Positions 11,549-23,334 of a stretch of 64,000 nucleotides of DNA are shown here, in pieces. The DNA comes from Ectobius pallidus. Lineage: Eukaryota; Arthropoda; Insecta; Blattodea; Ectobiidae. The stretch is taken from NCBI GenBank assembly GCA_964059195.1, contig CAXKWD010000005.1, positions 96,051,882-96,115,881 of the forward strand, in the 5' to 3' direction. Each line of letters opens with the position of its first letter. The first letter of the stretch is position 1. A program made the position numbers and the translations under genes. Below the pieces are notes generated by a model. That model did not search any database. It was not told the DNA's origin and was given only the letters and a program-made list of their open reading frames with translations.

Positions 11549-11780
11549 CGGGCACACACGTTACGATATACCGGTGAGGTTTACCTGCATAGGTGACCTG
11601 TAGAGGTAAACCGGAGCGTGTGTGCCAACCAAACTGCACAGGCGTAGCGACCTGCGCAGGCGACCGGAGAAGAATTGAAAATCCATTCTTTCTACCTGCG
11701 CAGGTGTGTAGACCTGAGCGTGTGTGTGAGTCACTCCGGCACGCCTGTACAGTTTTACTTTCTCGCATATACGTAGTATA
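11549..11780 (+). repeat. Solo 5' end of a second Harbinger copy
   Basis: Starts ggccgggcacacacgttacg and continues with the same subterminal structure as the end at 16169 read inward, including several palindromic ACCTGNNCAGGT motifs and a ggagaagaattgaaaat segment. It stops near 11780 without coding sequence. It lies just after the putative splice donor of the first copy, so it may have inserted into an intron. Confidence 0.65.
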
Positions 11781-12271
11781 GAGCAAGTATTGTGATCGTG
11801 ACGAAAAATCAAAATCGAAATCGAGATAACACCGGGAAAGCATGTTTCACGATGCCTCGAAACCGAAAAAAGTGTTTTTGGAATGACGTCTGTCCGTCTG
11901 TGGACAAGCACAGAGGATAAACGGTCTATTGTATTTACTTCATTTCTTGAATCAATGAATTTTTCGAAATTTTATCGAACTGCCCAGAATTTCGGTTTTA
12001 TAACTGAAATACTAAGAGGACTTTCATAAAAACTTTTTAAAAACTTTTGATTCTATAAAAATTGGCTCTAACGATTTTAATAAAAATGTAAAATTGGAAA
12101 CTTTTATCTGTGGCTAATAAAATAGCTATATCCATTTCTCTGCAAAAATGACTTTACTCGTATCGATTTTCAATTTTTCTAGATTATCTCCATTACAGTA
12201 GATACATGAAAACCTACCACAGTAAAGTTGTAGAGAAGATTATAAAGAACTTTTTTTGTTAAATACATTTA
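11781..12271. other. Non-coding stretch inside the Harbinger nest
   Basis: AT-rich; no gene or terminal structure recognised up to the A that precedes the Helitron-like unit. Confidence 0.4.
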
Positions 12272-12680
12272 TCTATATTAATAAAAGGATTAATAAAAGG
12301 AAGTGTCTGTCTGTCTGTCTGTCCGCGATGCCCAGCGAAATCTATTGAACGCAGAGATCTGAAATTTTATACATAGGCGGACTAAAGGGTCGGAATGTGC
12401 ACCTCGAAGCCGGAATTTTAATTTTCGCTTTAGTTCGCTAGATTGTTCGTGAGTTATGAGTGAAAAACGGGCAGAAAACGTGTATTTATTCCGTTTTCGA
12501 AGCAAGAGTTTTCAGTAATACAAATCAATTACACTAGGCTTTGGCTATTTTTGTCAAACCTTCGACATAAAAGCATCGCGATCTCTTGAATGTTGTAGCT
12601 CACGCTGTTCGATTCATTTGTTTTTAATGTCAAGGCACGCAAACATAATGTGAAATTTTCAATCTACACCGAAGAGGAGG

Positions 12681-12731
<51 letters not shown>

Positions 12732-12969
12732 GGGATAATCAATATTAGCCTAAATATGGTCAAACGTTGTTCGATTTGGACGAAATTCACTATACAGGGG
12801 TTTTCTGGGCCAAGGAACTCGAATCTGAGGTCGCTTTTACCAGGTGACGCTATCTAATCGTGATATATAGTCCACATGATTTAGGTGTTAATATAATGAT
12901 TTAACTATTATGCTCTTAATTTTTAATTTTTGAAATAATTATCGCGGGCGAAGCCGCGGGCACATGCTA
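12272..12969 (+). mobile_element. Non-autonomous Helitron-like unit 1 (head-to-tail pair)
   Basis: Begins TCTATATTAATAAAAGG followed by a tgtctgtctgtc run and ends in a GC-rich hairpin cgcgggcgaagccgcggg plus cacatgCTA. A TC start, a 3' hairpin and a CTRR-like end are the hallmarks of non-autonomous Helitrons in insects. The preceding host base is A (12271). An ATT microsatellite (12680..12730) has expanded inside. It carries no Rep/helicase coding sequence. Confidence 0.7.
12680..12730. repeat. (ATT)n microsatellite
   Basis: About 17 uninterrupted ATT/TTA units inside Helitron-like unit 1; absent from unit 2, so the expansion came after the duplication. Confidence 0.95.
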
Positions 12970-13586
12970 TCTTAAAATAATAAAAGGACGTGTTTGTCTG
13001 TCTGTCCACGATGCCCAGGGAAATCTACTGAACGCAGAGATCTGAAATTTTAAACATAGATGGTCTGAAAGGTGGGCGAATGCGCATCGAAGCCGGTTTT
13101 TAATTTTAGCTTTCGTTCGCGAGTTGTGAGTGAAAAACTGGCAGAAAACGTGATTTTAGCGCTGTCGAAGCATCAGATTTCAGTAATACATTTCAATGTC
13201 AAATCAATTGCAGTTGGCTTTGGCTATTTTTGTCATACCGTAGTAATAAAAGCATCGCGATCGCTAGATTGTTGTAAGCCCACGCTGGTCGATTCATTTG
13301 TTTAGAATGTCAAGGCCCGTAGACATATGAAATTTTCAACCTACACGGAAGAGGGATAGGCCTAAATATGGTCAAACATTGTTCGATTTGGACGAAATTC
13401 ACTGTACAGGGGTATTCTGGGCCAAGAAAATAGAATCTGAGGTCGCTTTTACCAGGCGACGCTATCTAATCGTGGTATGTAGTCCACGTGATTTAGGTGT
13501 TAATAAATATAATGATTTAACTATTATGCTCTTAATTTTTAATTTTTGAAATAATTATCGCGGGCGAAGCCGCGGGCACATGCTAG
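12970..13586 (+). mobile_element. Non-autonomous Helitron-like unit 2 (head-to-tail pair)
   Basis: Starts TCTTAAAATAATAAAAGG directly after the CTA of unit 1, is closely similar to it throughout apart from the microsatellite, and ends with the same hairpin and cacatgCTAG before T (13587). A/T flanks on the outside of the pair (A at 12271, T at 13587) match Helitron target preference, so the pair may have inserted as one tandem unit. Confidence 0.7.
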
Positions 13587-13779
13587 TTTATAAAATGAAT
13601 AGGTATCAAGATAAAAACAAAATAACTTGACTGAAATGTGAATTTCAGAACATACATTTTTATTAAAATATGAATAAAATTATTTTGTTGCCCATAGTGA
13701 CAAGAATACTATAATCTAGATATTGTTGTGAAATGTAGTCAGTTTACCACAGTCGTAATGAACACACCAAAATCAATTA

Positions 13780-13834
13780 GAGCGAGGTGGTATAGGGTAA
13801 TAGGGAAGAGATCCTGGGTTCAAATCAAACCTCG
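13780..13834 (+). repeat. Weak tRNA-like SINE head
   Basis: Contains gaggtggtatagggtaatag and tcctgggttcaaatc at roughly A-box/B-box spacing, preceded by no acceptor stem. Similar tRNA-like heads recur in the window, so a degraded SINE is the simplest reading. Confidence 0.35.
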
Positions 13835-13965
13835 TGGCCACCCAAATTTACCAGTAAACTCTTATAATAACTCATTCGTGCAGCATTTGCTTCTATTGTT
13901 CGGCTCTATCTCAATGTATCCTGCATTTTTGCCTTTGAGATTGAGGAAAAAATACAAACCCCAAG

Positions 13966-13969
<4 letters not shown>

Positions 13970-14011
<42 letters not shown>
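13970..14011. repeat. (ATT)n microsatellite
   Basis: About 14 uninterrupted ATT units. Runs of Ile or Asn in overlapping frames are translations of this repeat, not genes. Confidence 0.95.
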
Positions 14012-14012
<1 letters not shown>

Positions 14013-14056
14013 CTTGTTAGTTTTTTGAAAATGTAATAAATAACATTTGTGTCTAT

Positions 14057-15886
14057 GGGTACGTATACATCTGCGCTCCTCTTGCTCTCTGCTCCGCACG
14101 CGTGACGCTCGGAAGGCAGATTGGTACGGCATTTTGAGGTGCACGCGAACCGCACGTGCCGCTCGCCGCGATCCGTCCCCTGTCGGTTTTTTCGACGAAC
14201 ACAAAGGATTTCTGATTTCACATTGGGACGTGTGTTTCGTAGTTGCGCTCCGCTCCGCTCGCGCTCCTCCATCGCTCCTCAAGCTTAACACCTGCAACAA
14301 CACCTTAACAACAATTAAATGTCAGACTTGAAGGGTTAAAAGTACAATCGAACAATGAAGATAAAATCACTGATTGGATCCATCCGATCTTGAAAAATCA
14401 TAAACTGCTAACATCCAATCAAAATAGCCCATTTATGCTATCATCTCTTTATAAATTTAAAAATTCTAAATACAATTTACATTGGAGTGTTAACTATATT
14501 CTCACAAACCTACAAAGGAAATGCACAATATCCTTGTAAACAATACCCTGGGCATAAAACGCTAGACAACAAATGTTTGATGTTTTTGCTGATCTTTATA
14601 TTTTTCCTTCAGATATGGGATGGTTTTTTAGGCTACCTATTGCAATCGATACCATGTCATGATTTTAGAAAAATTCTTTCCTATCTCTACGTTTCATGCT
14701 TCCCTCAGTACGAAACCACCGCCCGTTCAAATTGTTATATATATACAGTATATCTTTACACTCTAGCGGCCGTAATTTTGCAGATATTTGAACCAAATTG
14801 TATTATGTTATTTCTAGATCCAATAGTTCAAACATATTCGTTAATGAGCAAAATTTGCCCAAGGGGATGTCGCGGGAGGGGGTTGAAATTTTGAAAACTT
14901 TATATCTTGGCCCCTATGAAGTATAGAGGGAAACTTTGTTCAAAGAAATTAGAGTACTCCCTATGGAGTTCACAGTGACATCAACGATTCGGAGGTTTTG
15001 GGGGTACGAGAGGGGGTGGGGGTGGGGGTGGAAATTCGAAATTTTTGAAACCACGTCTTGTGGGGTATCATTGAAAAGTTCTTGATGAGTACTCTACAAA
15101 TCAATAACTCGTTTCTCGATAGCTCTCATTTAAGGCGAGATTTGAATGTTTGAAAAAGTGCTCTTTCCTCTTTTTTGCAATTATTATTGCGGGTTTGTCA
15201 TGCCAAGGCTAAAGAAGAAGAGTGCTACGCAGTGACAGTAAATTAAACCACAAGCGCTTTGAAATCTACCTCAGCCTGTAGGCTGCCTAAAGGGATTTTT
15301 TTCTCTTGATCTGTTTCTTTGATCTCAAAATGTATTGTTGGATCAGGTTAATTTTCAGTTCAAATAAAGATGGCATTCTACCTTAACTCAAAGCTTCTCG
15401 GTACTTAGGGTAATTTTGTTTCTGATTGTGGGTTTGTTTGTTACTAATAGGAAGGAAATTTACCTTAAACCCACGTTGTGAAGGAAATAAGGTATTTTCC
15501 TTTATCATAATGGACATAAGGCTGATTTCCTTCTTAACGCAGCTAATTTTGGAGTTGAGACATTTTAGATAGGCCTCAAAAAGGTCTTAGGGATGTAAAA
15601 TCTGTGATTTTATTATTTCAGCAGATTTTGAACAACATGTACATGGTGGATGTGCATGTAACTCATTTTCGGCAAAAATTGGAATTAAGGCTTTTTTGCC
15701 TAGCACGGTAGTGTTGAACATATTAGCAAGATAACACACAAAATATTAGGCCTAATGATGAAAGCTAGTGGTTCGCAGTAGGTTTGTCGCTTTCCTATGG
15801 AACGCGGGAGGAGCGCTGTGAAAATAATTTCAACGAGCAGCACGCGAGCGGCACGCGTGCGGAGGAGCGCATATGTATACGCAGCA
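14057..15886. mobile_element. Possible second TIR element nested in the Harbinger region
   Basis: The left end reads acgtatacatctgcgctcctc (about 14058) with a following gcacgcgtgacgctcgg. The right end, read inward from 15886, is gcgtatacatatgcgctcctc with gcacgcgtgccgctcgcg. These look like inverted ends of one Harbinger-type family. The right junction falls directly in the coding start of the minus Harbinger copy. I see no transposase in the 1.8 kb between, and no clean target duplication, so two unrelated solo ends remain possible. Open frames inside (for example 14487..14894) are unrecognised. Confidence 0.4.
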
Positions 15887-16169
15887 TTACACTTCATGGC
15901 CACTAACAAACCGACTAAAGCGATCGCGTCTTCTTGTTTGCTCGCCATCTCTCGACTGAGTTAAAACCTTCCGGTGTACCGTAGCGTGTGTGTGCTCTAG
16001 CCTGCACAGGTAGAAAGAATTGAATTTCGATTCTTCTCCGGTCGTCTGCGCAGGTCGCTACGCCTGTGCAGTTTGACCTGCAGCGGCTGGCACACACGCT
16101 CCGGTTTACCTGTACAGGTCACCGGTACAGGTAAACCTCACCGGTATACCGTAACGTGTATGGCCCGCC
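15887..16169 (-). pseudogene. Harbinger 5' end with transposase start, minus strand
   Basis: Reading inward from 16169: inverted end, subterminal ACCTG/CAGGT palindromes, then ATG at 15948 with MASKQEDAIALVGLLVAMK, the same beginning as the plus copy at 10775 except for one missing Asp codon. Homology stops at about 15887 where the sequence switches to the possible nested element. Only ~20 codons survive. Confidence 0.7.
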
Positions 16170-16172
16170 TAA

Positions 16173-17017
16173 GCTAGGTCGCCAAGTCCCACGTCGATCT
16201 AGCCTGACGGAGAACGGACATAAGAGGTCTTCTTGGCTTGATAGGATGAGAATACTGTAGCATGAGGCATGACAGCAGGAAGCATCCTGTCACTGTCATG
16301 TCATGACTGATGAGCTCTGTTACATCATGCCGCTCGGTAAGCCCGCCCGCAGGAAGAATTCCTGTGATGTCAGTATCTGCACAGCTATAATAGGTGCATG
16401 GGTGTCCTTAAAGATGTAATTCACCAGCAACAATAGATGGTTTATTTGATAAAAGTACGCCTTGCGTAATGAACTACTTCCTCAAGATGTAACGAGTCTT
16501 TATGGCATTCATAAATGTTTATGAAACGAGTTATTCATAATTTTCTTACGAACGTCTTATTAATATCATTATTATTGTTACAGCCAGGTTGCATATGACT
16601 GTTTCTGTTGGACCATTTTGTAATTGAAAGGCTGTATCTCGGCGATCAACTGTCAGTAAGTTCTCTCTTTGTTTTTTTTCGTTAGATGGTAGGCAAGAAA
16701 GGCATGCAGAGAGGACTTCTCTTGGGCGTTTTAACCACAAAGCACACACGAAATGAATACTATAATATTGTTATAATATTAATAATGCTATAATATTGTA
16801 ATTAAATGGAACAGAATTGCTTTTATTTTGAATAAAAACTTAATAAGTTACTTTATACTGAGATTTCTCAAAACATCGACTTTTTCAATTGTTTGATATT
16901 ATTGCAAAAAAGTTTCACATATTTTAAGAATAATGTAGGCTAATATTTTTCCTTTAAATGCATATTCTAAGTAAAAGTTTCAGCGTTTTTAGTCATGTAC
17001 CCTTCATAAAGCTGGTA
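16173..17017. other. Non-coding stretch, no gene seen
   Basis: An open frame on the minus strand (16546..16749) has no recognisable motif. A short catgtcatgac cluster near 16290 was the only local symmetry. Confidence 0.4.
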
Positions 17018-17019
17018 TA

Positions 17020-17562
17020 CAGGGTGTTAATAAATAACACGGAAATATTTTACCCGTATATAGCGGGGACTTGGACAAGCAACTTTTATTATGAGATTTT
17101 TGCTCTATGACGTAAAATGTGTATGCTACAGGGCATTCAACTCATTACAATTCGGTGCTCATAAGTCAATAATGTAGCGAAGTAGGATTAAAATGTTCGT
17201 TAAATTGACTTCATGCCTTCTTAGTGATTGACAAAAACCTGACTCTTAATCAGTCGTCAACCGCTATATCATAATTTAGTGTTTCCATAATCTGCAAAAC
17301 TTGCAGACTAATCACATGACTGGTCATCACTTCATTAGTTTTTTTTTTATTCATTACTACTGACTACAGTGTTAACAACGAAGTTCCTTTGTTTTGCATT
17401 TTTTTCTAATGTTAGAAGACAGTGGCGGCCATGCCTTGGGAGATTTTATGCTGTAACAGGAAAAATCGAATCCATAGAGCAAAAATCTCCTAATAAAAGT
17501 GGCTTGTCTATGTCTCCTCTATACACAGGTAAAATATTTCGGTGTTATTCATTAACACTCTG
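17020..17562. mobile_element. TA-flanked MITE, 543 bp
   Basis: Inverted ends of about 36 bp, cagggtgttaataaataaca at the left and its near-complement at the right, with few mismatches. Both are flanked by TA (17018..17019 and 17563..17564), as in Tc1/mariner-type insertions. No transposase coding sequence recognised inside. An open frame (17369..17686) crosses the right end and is therefore not a real gene. Confidence 0.8.
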
Positions 17563-19072
17563 TATAGGTGGGCTTATGAAACATGATACACAGATTTATC
17601 AGCGATACAGAAAACTGTTAAAATTTGCAAAACTCAGAAGAGAGAGAGAGATTGAGGCAAAGAGTTCTGATGAGATTAGATTGTAAAATTCGACATAACT
17701 AATTGTTTAGTCTTGGTTATACTTGTGTAAATTCAAACTCCTTTTTCCCCATAAAGGAGACTTTACAATATTATGAAATTTTAAAAATCATTTATCTCAA
17801 TTTTAATAGACCTTTTCAGTATAGAGCAGTCAACAAACTTTGGCATTTTAGTTTGCTGCGATATTCCAAAGCGAATTAGCCTATGTTTATCCTTACTTAT
17901 ACAAGAAAAAGAACATTTTTTTTTCTTAAATTTTGTTTGTTTGTTTTTTGTTTGTTTTTTTTTCTTTCATGAAGTTTATGTAACCGAAGCACAGATTGGC
18001 TAGTGGAGTATTAGCTACTATTTGATACAAAAAACAAAAGTATATATTTATCACACATTTGAGTAATCTGCTTCAGACGGGTATTGGTATGTAAGCCCTT
18101 GGAAAGATGAGGTAAAACCGATTAAAAAGAGACTAAAACAGTTTTTCTCTTAAAGTTTATATGATTAACGTAACCGACGCATACTCGGGAAGAATTAGTG
18201 ACTGAAATAACAAGAAAAATCCGCAAAGTAATAGAAAAAGAGCTGCAAAGAGTGTTCCAGAAAGTTATACGGCGTTGCCAGAGGGCACAACATGTTCTGC
18301 ATTATTTTAAAGATATGAGTTCAGTACTGAATTTATTCTTTTCAATTGAGTTTCGTTTTCCTTGAAGCTTCGGCGCGAGATTAAAGTAGCGGAGGTAGCT
18401 AAAACTGTAGCGGCGATCGGCCGCCCGATTCCCTATGAAGGCCGCACGCTATGCACGGCAGAAGTCTGGTGGCGTTCTGTTGTAGTATTTGTACATACTA
18501 TTAGAAGTTATGTGTTGAAATCTTGCATGGCATTCTCAATGCATTTACTGAACATATCCTGCAAACTTTGGGGGGGGGGGGGAGTTTGACATTATTACAG
18601 GAAAAAAGTTTTAAAAAGTTGAGTATCGTGGTAAAAGATTGGAAAGTGCGAGATCTATTCGTAGAGAAATCTACTAATAGTTCAGACTTGAACTTGCTAT
18701 ATTAAGTACTAAATATCTTTAAGTACTGCAAGCAGCTCTGGCAACGCATTTATTGATCTTTTTGCATACCTTCACTGTTCAAGTGGCACACCAAGTTCTG
18801 TGATGCGTGGAGAGCATTAAAATATCTGTAATATTTCATCATCAAATGTCTTAATATAGCGCCTCCCTCTCCAAAGATAGTGCAAGGTTACTTAGCAAGT
18901 GAATAACAGACTCTTATGATGTCTGTGTATTAATATACCCGTGCATTTTGAGCCTATATTAAATCGTTTGGCGAAACTTCAAGGCATAATATCGTCTTAT
19001 TGAACCCTAGAAAAACTAGGTTTGTATTTATACTTTCTATACCTGTACCAAAGCTAGAATATGAAGTATTCT

Positions 19073-19096
19073 ATTTTATTTATTTATTTATTTATT
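19073..19096. repeat. (TTTA)n microsatellite
   Basis: About six tandem TTTA units. Confidence 0.85.
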
Positions 19097-19551
19097 ATCC
19101 AAAAGTTTAACCTTATTTTACCATGAGGAATATTAAGGTTATAGTTATTTACAAACATAACATTAAGGCATAACATATGGATATTAATTATAGTGCATAA
19201 GATGGCTAACGATATATGTTAATAGTTACAAATATTATAACACATTCTTAAATTCTTAAGTAAGTATGAATAGTACAAGAAATAGCTATCAATGTTTGCT
19301 TACAATTATTTATAAAAATATAAAACATTCCTAGTAACTAAAGCATAATATTATTTACAATGCAAAAAATACGCATAAATTGAGGTTATATGCAATATAA
19401 TAAATTTCTAAATGCTAAATGCTAAAGTAATGACTATTTACAGTACCTGTATATGAAATAGCTAACAATATTGGGTTATGGTTAGAAACATTCTTAGAAA
19501 CTAAAGCATGTATAATGCATGAAATGGCTAACAATAATAATGACTTGAATT

Positions 19552-19569
19552 CACACACACACACACACC
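19552..19569. repeat. (CA)n microsatellite
   Basis: About eight tandem CA units just before the TTTC tract. Confidence 0.85.
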
Positions 19570-19599
19570 AGAAACATTTCTAGGACTAGTCCTACTGTT

Positions 19600-19681
19600 T
19601 TTCCTTCTTTCCTTCTTTCTCTCTTTCTTTCTTTCTTTCTTTCTTTCTTTCCTTCTTTCCTTCTTTCTTTCTTTCTTTATT

Positions 19682-19713
<32 letters not shown>

Positions 19714-19732
19714 TCATTCTTTCTTTTCTTTC
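19600..19732. repeat. (TTTC)n microsatellite
   Basis: Roughly 130 bp of TTTC/TTCC repeats with few interruptions. Strict purine-pyrimidine strand asymmetry. Confidence 0.95.
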
Positions 19733-20418
19733 GTTCCCTGAATTTCAGAGTACCGCTTTCAGAAGAAAAAAAGATATCTGTACGTTTTGGTTGTCTGTAG
19801 GTCTATGTTTGCCCTTGCATTTTGATCTGCAGAGCCTGAAAATAAAAATTATAATACAAATTTTATATCTGCTTCAGGAATGTTGCAAGAAAGACTCACG
19901 AAGCGTGTCAATGACTTTATCTTACCCTACTTACTTACTACTTACTTGCTTTTTGAGATATTCTTTATAAGTACTCTATTGATTTCGTTAAAATGTTGTA
20001 CACTAACTACTGTACTTTTATGGGATCCAGAGTTTTTATCTGAAATAACTAAACAAACATGTATGTGTGTGCATAAGGGTTATAAGTTGAGCGTCACGTC
20101 TAAGAAACCAGGACACCTTACCAAACAAAACCACTTTTATACTTTCTCAACGTATTATTATATACAAATGAAGCATTCAAATTTTGCAATTAGAATACAG
20201 TAAAGCATTTGGAGATCAAAGTAGACATTAATAATTACTCCAAGTAAGGTATTACTCTTCTTTGCACTTTTCAGAAAAATTAAGTTCTTTAGGAGCTCCT
20301 GATTTTTCTTTCCTCAGCTTCTCTTATAAAAGGAAAATATCTTCAACGCACCACTCACTATATTCCATTTTCATTGCATCTTTACTGAAAACAAAGTCAC
20401 TGCGTGCAAATCTTAAAC

Positions 20419-20462
20419 TATACTTGATCCAAGACGTGTACGTAGCAAAAGTAAACAACAGA
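20419..20462 (+). repeat. Inverted repeat pair, left arm
   Basis: A 44 bp segment starting tatacttgatccaagacgtg is repeated inverted at 21253..21296 with a few differences. The spacing of ~790 bp and lack of a clear target duplication leave the element type open. Confidence 0.6.
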
Positions 20463-21252
20463 CTTGCCTTGACTAAACTTGTCCTATAGTTTCATTGGTT
20501 AATCACATCAGCGCATACTTCACAAGCTCAGTTAGATGTTTACTTCCATTCCGCATACATCGTACGGTTATCTATGTCTTATGTAATTGTGAAAACATAA
20601 GTTCTGTTAAGTGATTTGCTTGCTTTCGTATTTATATCATAGGCTTGCATGTTTTACAACGTAATATATCTAGCAAACAAGATTTATTTTGTTTTTATCG
20701 TTGCCTTGTCAAATTCGTTGATTCTGAAAAATAAGTGACATAAGTTACTAATGCAGGACGTATTTTATAACATAATTAATTAATTCGTTGTACTTTTCAT
20801 TTACGTAATGTGTGATGAAGTACACCACATGTTGTAAGTAAACGTAATAGGCTTAACCTCTAATAATTTGTATCACAGAAGATAATTACGAGTCAGGGTC
20901 TTCAGAACTTATGTCACGAATAAAGAAACGTGCGAGGAAAAGGTTTGTTCAGCGGCGAGAAGATACATATTGTAAATACTGTATGTACTAAACTATAATA
21001 GAAAACCCTGAAGAATCTGTATAAGATGTAGGAGTGGAAGTGGCTTCATCCGTAGGAGGTGTTTCAAGTACGGTATCAAAGTCCTAAAGTCACCGGTAAA
21101 AATTAAACCAAAATCAAAGAAAAAAATCACTTGGCAGAGTTGGGAATCGACCCTCGGCGCTTAATATAGAAAAGAAAGTTCAAATTACTTACAGTAATCG
21201 ACTGAACAGTCTCAAAAACGAACTCCGTGAATTGAGCTTTGTACTTTCATAC

Positions 21253-21296
21253 TCTGTTGTTTACTTTTGCTCCGAACACATCTTGGATCAAGTATA
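21253..21296 (-). repeat. Inverted repeat pair, right arm
   Basis: Inverted partner of 20419..20462. The segment between the arms has no recognised coding sequence. Confidence 0.6.
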
Positions 21297-22396
21297 GAAG
21301 GCATTAAGAGTCACTAAGTAAAAATGATCAGCACTGTGCGAACAGACTGAACGATATTAGGCCTACTTTCGAACAGATGCCAACTTAATACATGGAATAA
21401 CAAATTATCAGAAATTGAGTATCTTTGGTACTCTCTTGTTGCAAGTAGAGTCATTATTTGGTAGGGAAAAAAACACTAATCATGAAAAATTATATCATGA
21501 GAAACTGTTACTATTTGTAACAGTTTATCAAAACCGGGACATTTAGGGATCCTGGAAAGCTCTCTCGGGACACTGGGACAATACCATCAAATATTTTATA
21601 ATAAGAATTTAAAATATAACTTATTTTATGTTATTGGATTTTCACGATCAGCCTACGTCCTTTTTGTCTCTATTTAAGTGAAAGATGACGGCTGACAAAG
21701 GGCATTTTGTCAAGTCTTCAGAATTTAAACCTTTTCAAGTAATCTAATGTTTAAATATTTATAATAAGATTATTTATTATATGTATAAACAAGTTTATGT
21801 AGTGGATTATGCTTACCGAAAGGTATATAGGCAGGCCAATCTTTTGAAAATTATCCATTCAAGACTCCAACAGTAAAAGATCAGTTCTTTTTCTAATAGC
21901 ATTTGTGTAAAAATGTGTGTAGCCTTGAGAAAAAATTTAAGAAAATTACATTATCGGTACTTATTACATGTAAGTAATTTTTACGAAGAAGTTAACAGAA
22001 CTTTCATGGAAACATTTGAGAGATATAACTCTGTGAGATCCATATGAGTGGTTCTATTATAGCTGCCTAACTGACTTTTTTTCTGTAATCCCTATGGTGG
22101 GGCATAGGGCTTCCAATTGGAGCTTTCAGTAACTAGATTAATTTTAATTGCGTAAGAGCATAATTTGTAATTCTAAACATTCACCTCCCTTTAAATATAA
22201 AACTCTTAAGGAGGGTAGAAGGAATTTGATAAAGAAGAAGTGTTTTTCAGACTTTGTCCTTGACTATCTCCAAATCGGTACAGTGATAAGTACAGTGGTA
22301 AGTACTAGTTGACACCAAATTTAATTGCGTGGTTACGTTTCATTTCTTTATATATTTTTGTTTACTCTCTCACTCCCAGCAAAACTTCTGGAAACA

Positions 22397-22893
22397 AGTA
22401 GAGTATCTTGTGTTCTGAAGATGTAAATCAAATCACGGAAGTAACTATTTTTTGACGACTTTTTTACATTCTTAGTTTTCTTCAGTTTCTTGTTCTCGTT
22501 ATACTTCTTTCTATTTGCACTTTTCACATAAAAGTTCATGTATTAGGCCTACAGCACAGTCGATACCTCTGAGTTATTCCAAAAATTATTACTCTCACTT
22601 TCCATATGCTAGGAGAATCCAAAATGTGGTAAATTGCAGATTGAATATAGAAATATGTGAATATAGATTGAATATAGAATATATCCTAGTATATGGAAAG
22701 TGAGAGTAATTTTTGGAGTAACTCAGAGGTATAGACTGTGCTGTAGGCCTAATACGTGAACTTTTATATGAAAAGTTCAAATAGAAAGTATAACGAGAAA
22801 AAGAAACTGAAGAAAAGTTTGTAAAGAAGTCGGCAAGAAATAATTACTTCCGTGATTTGAATTAGATCTTCAGAACAGAAGATACTCTACATA
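22397..22893. repeat. Large imperfect palindrome (arms ~210 bp)
   Basis: Left arm (agagtatcttgtgttctgaa ... tttccatatgctagg) and right arm are inverted copies with scattered substitutions and small indels, around a spacer of ~80 bp centred near 22648. The spacer holds gattgaatatagaa repeats. Transcription through it would give a long hairpin RNA. No terminal target duplication found; probably a foldback-type MITE. Confidence 0.85.
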
Positions 22894-23334
22894 TATCTTA
22901 CATAAGGTAAGAGAAAGTAAACTTCGCAAGTTGTTTGCTGTGTGCCAGGAACTCAGTGGCATGAAGTTTCTCTTCTCACCACAAGACCGCACCACTGTTA
23001 CAGCCTTGTGAAATGTGACCTATTCTCAAACTTCATCAACGTCTTGTAACTTGGCGCAGTATTTATCTTAGCATAGCCCGCTAGTATATACAGGTTGATT
23101 CTAAACTCCTTACCTGGTTTTGGGTAATAGAACTGAAACCGTGGTAGACAGTGGAACCATTTATACCGTATAAATGGAAAGGATATCATTCCAAGCTCTC
23201 ATTCGTAAAAGGAACCATAGCGTAGTTGTTGATTTAGCCACCAGATGGCAGTCATAGCGAAACATGGCGTTTTACTGGGTGTCGTAAAGATTTCTGGGTG
23301 TTAAAATTCGCTAAAAGTGAGTCCGTTGTGACGG
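22894..23334. other. Non-coding stretch, no gene seen
   Basis: A tacaggttgattct motif near 23090 could be a decayed end of the transposon relic that follows, but I found no partner. Confidence 0.35.

Larger units (their letters stand above)
10648..16169. mobile_element. Nested PIF/Harbinger region bounded by inverted ends and TAA
   Basis: The left end ggcgggccatacacgttacg at 10648 and the right end ending gtatggcccgcc at 16169 are inverted copies, and both are flanked by TAA (10645..10647 and 16170..16172), the usual 3 bp Harbinger target duplication. Inside are a broken Harbinger reading frame (plus, 10775..11536), a second 5' end in plus orientation (11549..11780), a mirror-image 5' end with coding start (15887..16169, minus), and inserted elements (11167..11498, 12272..13586, 14057..15886). 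Whether the outer ends come from one 5.5 kb insertion or from two Harbinger copies whose interior was lost cannot be settled by eye. Confidence 0.6.
17565..22396. other. Long non-coding stretch with simple repeats
   Basis: 4.8 kb without a supported gene. Contains T-rich tracts near 17918..17968, a 13-base G run near 18571, and the simple repeats and inverted pair listed separately. Open frames at 18362..18589, 19880..20203 and 20262..20489 have no recognisable domain. Confidence 0.45.

Noticed and set aside
11280..11911. Long minus-strand open frames (up to 187 codons)
   Set aside because: They run across the MITE and the Harbinger 5' end, reading non-coding repeats such as the G/C tracts and ACCTG palindromes.
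13728..14331. Frames with Ile or Asn runs
   Set aside because: They translate the ATT microsatellite at 13970..14011.
14487..14894. 135-codon open frame
   Set aside because: No recognisable domain, and it lies inside the possible nested TIR element 14057..15886.
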